Assembly: GCF_000006565.2 (NCBI RefSeq)
Contig: NC_031480.1
Coordinates: forward strand, 4,782,529-4,846,528
Direction of reading: 5' to 3'
Length of the DNA stretch: 64,000 nt
DNA from: Toxoplasma gondii ME49
Taxonomy: Eukaryota; Apicomplexa; Conoidasida; Eucoccidiorida; Sarcocystidae
Of this stretch, positions 56,825 through 64,000 are shown one piece after another. Each line of letters starts with the position of its first letter. Position 1 is the first letter of the stretch. Made by a program: the position numbers and the translations under genes. Under the pieces are notes generated by a model that was not told where the DNA came from, searched no databases, and saw only the letters and a list, made by a program, of their open reading frames with translations.

Positions 56825-59800
56825 CTGAACAAGTGACAGATTCATGGCCATCGAGATGGAAATCCATCGAGGAACACTAAAGCAAAGGCAGGGGTAATGG
56901 CCACACAACAACGCATACATCCGCACAAAACGGCAGACGCACAGAGACGCACAAATAGGTCTTTTGTAGACAATGCGAAACAGAGACGTGAAGAAACGTC
57001 TCCGCAGAGAATAGCCTGACGAAGGCGTATCCAGACAAGCTTCGCCGAAGCTTACATATGTCCACACGGGGAAACGCACTCCATACACACATGCACACAA
57101 ATGCGACTAGAATCGTACATATATATATATATATATATAAGACGATAGATTCTTAGGTAAGGCGTAACGACTCATGTAGCTATATATACATATATAAATG
57201 TATAAATAAATAAATATATATATATATATATATATACGTACAAGTGCCTGATCACTGAGTGTGTGTTTGGAACCTTGTGAAGGCTCTCGAGAAGTGAGGA
57301 GCGTCCTGGGAGTAACGTTGGGTGCTCATGATGCTGGAAAAGCGGATGAACTTTGTTTTTTTGTTACGCCTACCGAGGACGAGGAGAAGGAAGTCCGCTG
57401 ACTGAAGCAGCAGTTGCTTTGTCTGGTTCAAGATACTTTCCGAGAACTGCGTCTTGCTGAAGAGATTCCTATACGCGTTCTGGGAGGCTTCGTACTTCTG
57501 ACAAGAGCAGAGAGCGAGCACCGAAGGAAGAGACGCAGGCACGTGAGGGGAAAAGCACGAGAGGCCCCAGGCCCCAACAAACGCACTGCCCTTTCCCCCC
57601 CTCGTCTTTTTGCGCGCGCGCGCGCCTGGGCAGAGTCGCCACTCTCAGGCGCTCTGCTGGCATCTTTGTCGAAACGAACAGGCGATGGAAACGTGGAACT
57701 GCGAATCGGAGCAAGCGGCGCGTCGCCACACAGACCAGACAGGAAGAAGCGCGGACGACGCGCATGCCCTTTTCCTGGTTTTTTTTTCCGACCATCCGCG
57801 ATCCGCAATCGGCGCCGTCGCACCGTCTGCACACTCTTCCCTCAGGCATGTGAAGCTGTCCAGAAGGTCGAAAGAAAAAGGTTACATGTTTCTTCAGATT
57901 CTCGACTCCCCCTGCCTCAGAGGCGTTTGACCGAAGTCGAGGCGAGTTCACTTTCCTCTCCTTTTGCTGTCATGTTCTCTCACCGTCACCTCCCTCGATT
58001 CCGCGCAGTTCGCCTGGACAGCCTCGATGTTCGCCAGCGCCTCGGTAGCCACTGTGTTTCCCTCTGCGAGTGCGTCATTGATCAGAAGTCCTGAGAGAAG
58101 AGAAGAGCAGAAGCAATAAAGAAACCGAGTCGTTATGTCTTTGTCTCCGGGTTTCTTCACTCCCTCCGCCTCTTCTTGGTCTCTCCCGCAACCTCGTCCT
58201 GTTCCCCGATTCTTTCCTCGCGTAGAAAGACGTTTCGCTTCTCTTTCTCTCGTCTGTTCCTCGTCTCTCGCAGTCCTTCTCCAAGGCTTCTTCTTCGTGT
58301 TTTCCTCCTTTCGTTCTCGCCTTTTGAGGCTTCGCTCATATTGAGACCTGGCTCGTTTCCCGGTTAAGCATCCCTTCTCTGCGAAACACACCGAAACGCT
58401 TCTCGCAGCCAGCATGACGTTTGTCGTTCGCTTTTCTGTTTGCTCGTGCAGCCCAGCCTGAGCTTCGCGTTCGCGTTCCGTTCTCACCGTAGTATCCAGA
58501 GAGTTTCGAGGCATGCCCCGTCGCGGCGAGGAAGAGAGGAATTCCTAGTAGGCCGACGACTGACATTGTCGCGTCTGTGGCGACCATCATGGAAATCCCT
58601 CCGACGCAGTTCAACACTGCCGTCAACAGCTTCGTTCCTCCGTCACTCACAAGTGCCTGAACAACGAGCCAAAAGAGATTGTATAAGTTGCCCTCTCTCA
58701 AGACATATGCTTTTTGACAGACGAGTGAACCTCTGTGACCATCCAGAAGAGCGCAAACAGCGAAGCAACATTCCAGACAACGGTAGACGGCAATACGTTA
58801 TTGCAAACACAGAACCTCTCCATGTCGATCTGCTCTCACGCATGCAGAAAGATCTACCGGCCGATCTAAAGCAACGCATCCGAGCTTCTCCACACACACA
58901 TGAATATATATATATATATATAGATTTGCGTCAAGCGTATGTACGGGGATATATCAGTACATTTCGTTCCACCGGTTTTTCTCTATTTTTGCAGGCTCAC
59001 GCCTTGGACGTTATTTGTATTTTATTGGAAGCCGGAGTTGCTCAAGAGCGACAGCGCCACACATGTTGACGAGATATGTCCTCGAGAAACACAGCAACCG
59101 AAGAAAGCTTTTTCACCTGAAGATCTTCAGTGTCGTTGATAAGCCGACTCGCCAGCGTCCCCACACAGTGAGAGTCGAAGAAGGACATGTCTTGTCTGAA
59201 AAGGAGACGCGCAACAGACGGTACTCTTGAGCTGTATCCGCATCTCCATGTCGGACATCTTTTCTTGCGCAGTATCGGCTGCATGTGAGACTGCTGGTTT
59301 CGATCGTGAAGGTCGACGTAGACAATCGCGTCTTGTCTTCGAGATCCTCTCTCCATCAGGCTCTCACGAGTTGAAGACCCGCGATACGCTGCTGCCCGAC
59401 GCGAAGAAGTCGATTCTCTCGTTCACAGCTAAACATGTGGAAACTCGAGCTGAGGTTCTCTTTTCTCGGCACACACGGTACAGGATGAACACCATGGACG
59501 CACAGAAAGTCGAGAAAATGGGGGTTCACGCAGGCCAACGCTGGGGCGCATGCGAACCTATCAGTTCTCGGCAAAGTGGAATCGCAGCAACAGAGACAAC
59601 TGACACACCACCACCGTCCAGGCTGGCTAAGCGGCGTTCGCGGGGCAGTCTGAGAAAGTCTGAAAGACGAGGAGAAGAGACCGTGTAGTCGCCGGAGAGA
59701 CAGAAGGAGCTGCGAAGACGCACTCACCGAATGAGACTTCTGAACAAACGCTTTCGCATGTTAACTTCGATTCTGCAGCGCGTCAAAGAAGCGAGGAAGT

Positions 59801-62800
59801 TCTGCAGATCCCAGAAACGCAGCAGACGGCAGAGGTTCGCGCGGAAACCGGACGTGAGGAAGATAAAGAAGGGAAAGGCCCACCAACGATATAACGTCGG
59901 CCCAACTGCGGACGTCGGCGTCGTTGCCACCGACATCCTTCAAGTAGATCGAACTACGTCTTCCGACTCGAGTGAGACTGAGAAAGCCACTGCCAAGCAA
60001 AGATCACGATCCTTTGACAGCTCGCAAACACATGCTGCCTAGTCAGAAAAAGTACGCGCGGTACGACTCTCCGTCGTGTGTTTCCTGCGACGTGATGGAG
60101 GTGAATCCGGCTCCCTCTCTAGGTCCGCGACGATGGTGAAGTCCAACAGTCGAGTGCATACATGCAAGCAGGAAAATGTATCTCTTTTTGTTTCGACGAC
60201 GGACGAATTTTTGGACGGGAACGACGCATCGACAGACCTGAGCGTGATGCGTCATAGCGCGTCGTACGCCACACGCAGCGCTCAGATTCAAGTCAGAAAA
60301 AGACTGCTGGATCCGCTTCTGCCTTCTCGAGTTCAAGTTCGTCAACTGCGGTGATTCGTTCTTGAGCCCCCCAACTTGTTCAGAGGTGACATGCATCCTG
60401 CCATAGCACGGTTTCCAACTGGACTGTTCCTAACTCCTCACCACAAGGTACAGCATACACCTCAGGTACACGGAGTCGATACGGTTGTCCACGACAGAGA
60501 TGCAAATCTTCAAAGGAGCTGCTTCATCGCTGTGCTTCTTCTTCCTGCCTCTTTCTTCTGCCTCTTTCTTCTGATTCTTCCTTCTGCTTCTTCCTTCTGT
60601 CTCTTTCTTCTGCTTCTTCCTTCTGCCTCTCTTTTTTGCCTCTCTCTTTTGCCTCTTCCTTCTGCTTCTTCGTTCTGTTTCTACAGTTTTTCTGATTTCT
60701 ACTCGTTAGTTTGAATCTTCTTCCGTCGCTTCCTGTCCATTTCGTGGAGGCCTTACTCTGAGTACGCCGCCGACGAGTTCTACGCATGAGAAGGCTGCCA
60801 GGCGCCCTAGGAGCGGCAGGAGAGTCCAGAAGGCGTGCATTCGTCGCTCGCTTCTCTCGACGGGTGAGAGGTCTCGCTCTGCTTCTGTTGCGGTCGAAGG
60901 CAGCGAAAAGAAAGACCTAGCTCTCTCTCCTCCAACTCCAGTGCTTCTCAGCAAGAGCCCCCTCACGCCCTGCCGCAAGAAACTTGACTCTCGCCCTCGC
61001 TGCTCAGCTGACGAAGAGGCCGACAAAGAAGGAGACGAAGAAGAAGAAGGAGAAGAAGGTGACTGAGACGTCAGCGAGGAAGGGGACGAATCCGTTGAAT
61101 GAGGAACAGAGGAAGAGGGGAAGAGCAGTCGAACCGCGTGTCTCCGGAGCAGTGCGTAGAGTGTGCGTTTTTCCTGTGCGTCGTCTGCTGTGGGCGCTTT
61201 GCGTGCGAAAGCGAGAAACGACCGCTGAGGAGACGTCGAAGACTTTCCACCAGTGATAGGCTGCGCGAGACAGGCCGCGCGGTCGTAGAGCCGCCCAGAG
61301 AGAAACGAACGCCGGAAAGAGGCTAAGGAGACAAGAATAGACAGAGCCACCGAGGCCGCAAAAATCCACGGGTCGACGGTCGCGCGGAGCTCCTTGAACA
61401 GCCTGAGAAACGATGCAGAGGCGGCAAGCAGAAAGAAGCAAAAGCGACGTAAGAGAGCAGAAAGCAAGAAGTGAAAATGGATGGGCACGAGCGAAGAGAC
61501 AGAGAAGCAAATCGAAGAAACGTCATCCACAAAACAAAACACACAGAGGAATGTTGAAAGGAAGAAAAAAGACCTGAAAGAGAAGCAAGCAATCCTCTGC
61601 TTCTCCGCGCAGGCACACACACACATGTAGGTTTCGAGACTGATAGATCGACTGGTGGATAGAGTCCTAGTTCCTAGACACATTGTTGTGGGCATAGCTC
61701 GAGGGTTGTGAATTGAGGTGGATAAAGATGCAGTTTCTAGCACACAGAGATAAACATATATGAGTGGGCATAAACTGAAGGCCACAGAGGTACCCTAGAT
61801 GCGTGGAGAGACAGATTCACTGACTGCATAATGTCAAAATAGCCAGACTTAGAGGACGCTCTGATGTCCAGTACGTTGCACACGCGACTGCTGCTTTGAT
61901 CGACGTTTGCTCGGTCTCTCCTGACTCTCTTTATTTGACGAAAAGAAAATCCTTTTTTCACTTTTGTATGTCTTCTTTCTCTCCTCGTAGCACTTCTCGC
62001 CTCCCAACCACGAGAAGCTACGCACGCTAATGTCGTTCGCAAACGATTGGCGGGGTGCACATTCACCACAAGTAGAAAAACGGATAAACGGGCGAAACAT
62101 ATACATCAGCCTAGTCCTACACACATACAATTAATATATATATATATATAAAGACAGAGAGAGAGGTATTTATATGAATTCATCGATTTGTCGCATGCAT
62201 TTGATGTCAGCGGCACCTGAGAGTCGCAGGCCCTACCTCACGACCGAGACACGCGAGCGTTTGCAGCTCACGATTCCGTGTGTCTTCGTCTCGTCTTCTT
62301 TCCTCGTCATTCCTGTTTCTGCGTCCTCGGCCGCCTGCCTGCCTTCTCCAACATCACTGGCAGAAGCGTTTTCTCGTGTCTTTTCTCCATTCTTGGAACC
62401 TCTGTTTGCGGCTCTTTCTCCTGCGCTGAGAAGGCCGCACGGGCCTTTGTCAGGCACTCTTTGCGAGTCTTCTTCCTCGTCAAAGTGCTGAAGACTCACA
62501 CGGTGGTTCCGCCAGTAGTCCCCCAGACTCCCGAGAGCGCGGCTGGCGTGATCCCAGAAGGAGACAGTCCTCGAACCAGAGGGCGCAGAAAACAGACCTG
62601 CCTGGGGAGGAGATAAAGAAGAGGAAGGAGATAAAGAAGCAGAAGCAGAGGACGAGAGACGGGCAGATGACCAACGCGAAGAAGAAGGACCGGCGCCATA
62701 CGGATAGGGAGAAGAAGAGTGCAGATAGGGCAGGCAGGCAGTGGAAGACGCAGGCAGGAAGGGAGCGGACGGCGAAGCACTGAAGACTGGATAAGACCGA

Positions 62801-63747
62801 GGATGACCTAACGAGAGGGAAGAAGAAAACAAAGAGAAGCAGGAACTACGACGAGACGGGTGTAGGTTTCTCCACGTAGAGAGCGAGGCCCGCGCGGGGG
62901 ACGCCGGCAGAAAGAGCAAGGGAGAAAGGGCAGAGACGGGAGTCTCCGGTGAGGCGGTTGTGCCAGTACACAGCTGACGTTGTAGAAGCGAGTTCGCAGA
63001 AGCTCTCAGCCGTGTCGTGAGGCGGTCTGTGGCAGAAGCAGGAAGGAGAGAAGGGAGACAAGGAGACAGGGGAGACGAAGAAGAACTGGAAGCAGGGGAA
63101 CTTTGCGAGGAAGGAAACGAAGGAGAGAGCAGCGAGATGGAGGGTCGAGACACGGCAGGCGCGTGCGAATGAGGGGAGCCAGGCTGGTCTCCCCAAGTTG
63201 GAGAAAACAAAGAAGGCTGTGTCCGTGGCGAGGCTGCTGACAAGCTGGCAAGGAGGTTCACGGTGGATCTCGGAGGTGGAAAGCGAAGTCTGTTCTTGAG
63301 GGAAGTTCCCGTCTCCCCTCGACAGAAAGAAGGCAAACCTAAAACTGAGTTTCGATCCGCGAACCAGCTGTCGCTGTTTTTCCAGCGAATTTCTCTATTT
63401 GGTTTCTGGGGACAGACAGAGCGAACGGACTCGACCAAAGAGAGAAAGAAGAGGAAACAAGAGATGCGACTGAGAGGAGCGGAAGCCCTGAGCGTCAAAT
63501 GTGTGTTGTGCTTTCGAGGAGAGTTTCGGGAGTCTACGCGATTCGAGTCTTCACATGAGGTCGGTGGCAAAGAGAAGAACGACAAAATCTTTGTCAAGAT
63601 TCGACCTCTTTTTCGCTTCTCGACACTGTCCTCTCTCCTCTGAAACTCCAAACAGTGCCGTGTCGAGGCGATCCTATCAGGAAGCACCGAGTGCCCCGTT
63701 TGGAAGACAGGACGGAGCTTCAACAGCACCCCCTTTGGCCTCTCCAT
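53684..63747 (-). CDS. ABCB-type ABC half-transporter with long N-terminal extension (multi-exon)
   Basis: This is an ATP-driven exporter subunit with one membrane domain and one nucleotide-binding domain, expected to act as a dimer in a cellular or organellar membrane. Supported exons (high to low): 63747-62237, 61402-60757, 59905-59728, 59195-59117, 58656-58488, 58090-57990, 57497-57374, 56824-56370, 55885-55769, 55377-54806, 54516-54372 and 53824-53684, in all about 1410 codons. All junction phases agree except between 60757 and 59905, where at least one small exon (length 1 mod 3) is missing. ATG 63747 is the first in-frame ATG after an upstream stop. Residues 1-503 are Ser/Pro-rich, basic at the start. 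The membrane domain includes [24 protein letters not shown] and the coupling sequence [25 protein letters not shown]. Substrate and location are unknown. Confidence 0.85.
53980..54253. repeat. (TA)n arrays beyond and within the last ABC intron
   Basis: TA and CATA runs at 53982-54027 and 54209-54253 lie between the last two exons of the ABC gene. Confidence 0.85.
57118..57240. repeat. (TA)n arrays in an ABC gene intron
   Basis: Two TA runs (57118-57139 and 57210-57236) with an AT-rich spacer, in the intron between exons 57497-57374 and 56824-56370. Confidence 0.85.
57611..57626. repeat. Alternating (CG)n run
   Basis: Seven GC dinucleotides in a row inside an ABC gene intron; an alternating purine-pyrimidine tract of the kind that can adopt Z-DNA. 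Confidence 0.9.
60530..60690. repeat. Pyrimidine-rich imperfect tandem repeat in an ABC intron
   Basis: Units like CTTCTTCCTTCTGCCT repeat over 160 bases on the plus strand, which makes the transcribed minus strand GA-rich. It sits just downstream of the exon 61402-60757 donor and complicates finding the next exon. Confidence 0.85.
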
Positions 63748-64000
63748 GTTTTCAAGCAGAGAGGCGGAAGTCGTCTCGTACACATTCCTGCGAATGGCGC
63801 TCCGCTTGTCTGCCTTCCCTCGTGTCTATTTCCTCGCTGGATTCGCCTCCGCAAGTTTGTGAGATCTATTCCATCGTCTCAAGTTCGCCTTGTGCTTCTC
63901 CAATGTCCTTCAGGCCTCCTTCGGGCGCTCTCCCAGGTCTTCTGTTGCGCTTCCGTCGCCTCTCTCTCGAGTTGTGCAGGCATTGCGCTGTTGAATCAGC
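63748..64000. other. Upstream flank of the ABC transporter gene
   Basis: This should contain the leader or promoter of the minus-strand ABC gene, or an upstream exon. The reading frame of exon 1 is closed by an in-frame TAG near 63826-63828. No other gene is recognised before the window ends. Confidence 0.35.

Overview
The window is nuclear DNA from a coccidian apicomplexan of the Sarcocystidae (Toxoplasma/Neospora/Hammondia/Besnoitia/Cystoisospora type). The evidence is many short exons joined by GT-AG introns of a few hundred bases, pyrimidine-rich introns, abundant TGCATGC motifs, dispersed GGTGTACGTACACC-like palindromes and long (TA)n arrays. The genus cannot be fixed from the sequence alone. 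No rRNA, tRNA, CRISPR, prokaryotic operon or recognisable transposon was seen.

Layout, left to right: an acidic orphan ORF (914-1597, minus); the 5' exons of a vitamin K epoxide reductase (VKOR) gene (5258-6753, minus); a six-exon Lifeguard/BAX-inhibitor-1 membrane protein (8551-11639, plus); a single-exon 2H-type cyclic phosphodiesterase (13881-14867, minus); a six-exon basic protein of unknown function (16618-20210, plus); a single-exon 876-residue Leu/Ser-rich, probably helical-repeat protein (22294-24924, minus); a 31-exon, 26.5-kb gene for the tandem-cassette helicase ASCC3/Slh1 (25995-52511, plus); and a multi-exon ABCB-type half-transporter with a very long N-terminal extension (53684-63747, minus). 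From VKOR onward the genes alternate strand, so every intergenic gap is either a head-to-head promoter region or a tail-to-tail 3' region.

Exon boundaries were deduced by hand from splice sites, reading phase and recalled family motifs. The ASCC3 model closes exactly (8487 coding bases, 2828 residues). It needs three GC-AG introns, one of which splits the second Walker A motif. The Lifeguard model (246 aa) and the 16.6-20.2 kb model (235 aa) also close in phase. VKOR is incomplete: the exon with the CXXC active site was not found. The ABC transporter lacks at least one small exon between 59906 and 60756.

The genes do not form a pathway. ASCC3 acts in clearing collided ribosomes and in alkylation repair, VKOR in ER disulfide formation, Lifeguard in membrane calcium/pH homeostasis, the phosphodiesterase in cyclic phosphate hydrolysis, and the ABC protein in membrane export. 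The most unusual DNA features are a perfect 22-bp inverted repeat built of TGCATGC motifs at 20712-20762, a 29-bp minisatellite and a 48-bp satellite inside ASCC3 introns, and a poly(G) run just after an ASCC3 splice donor.
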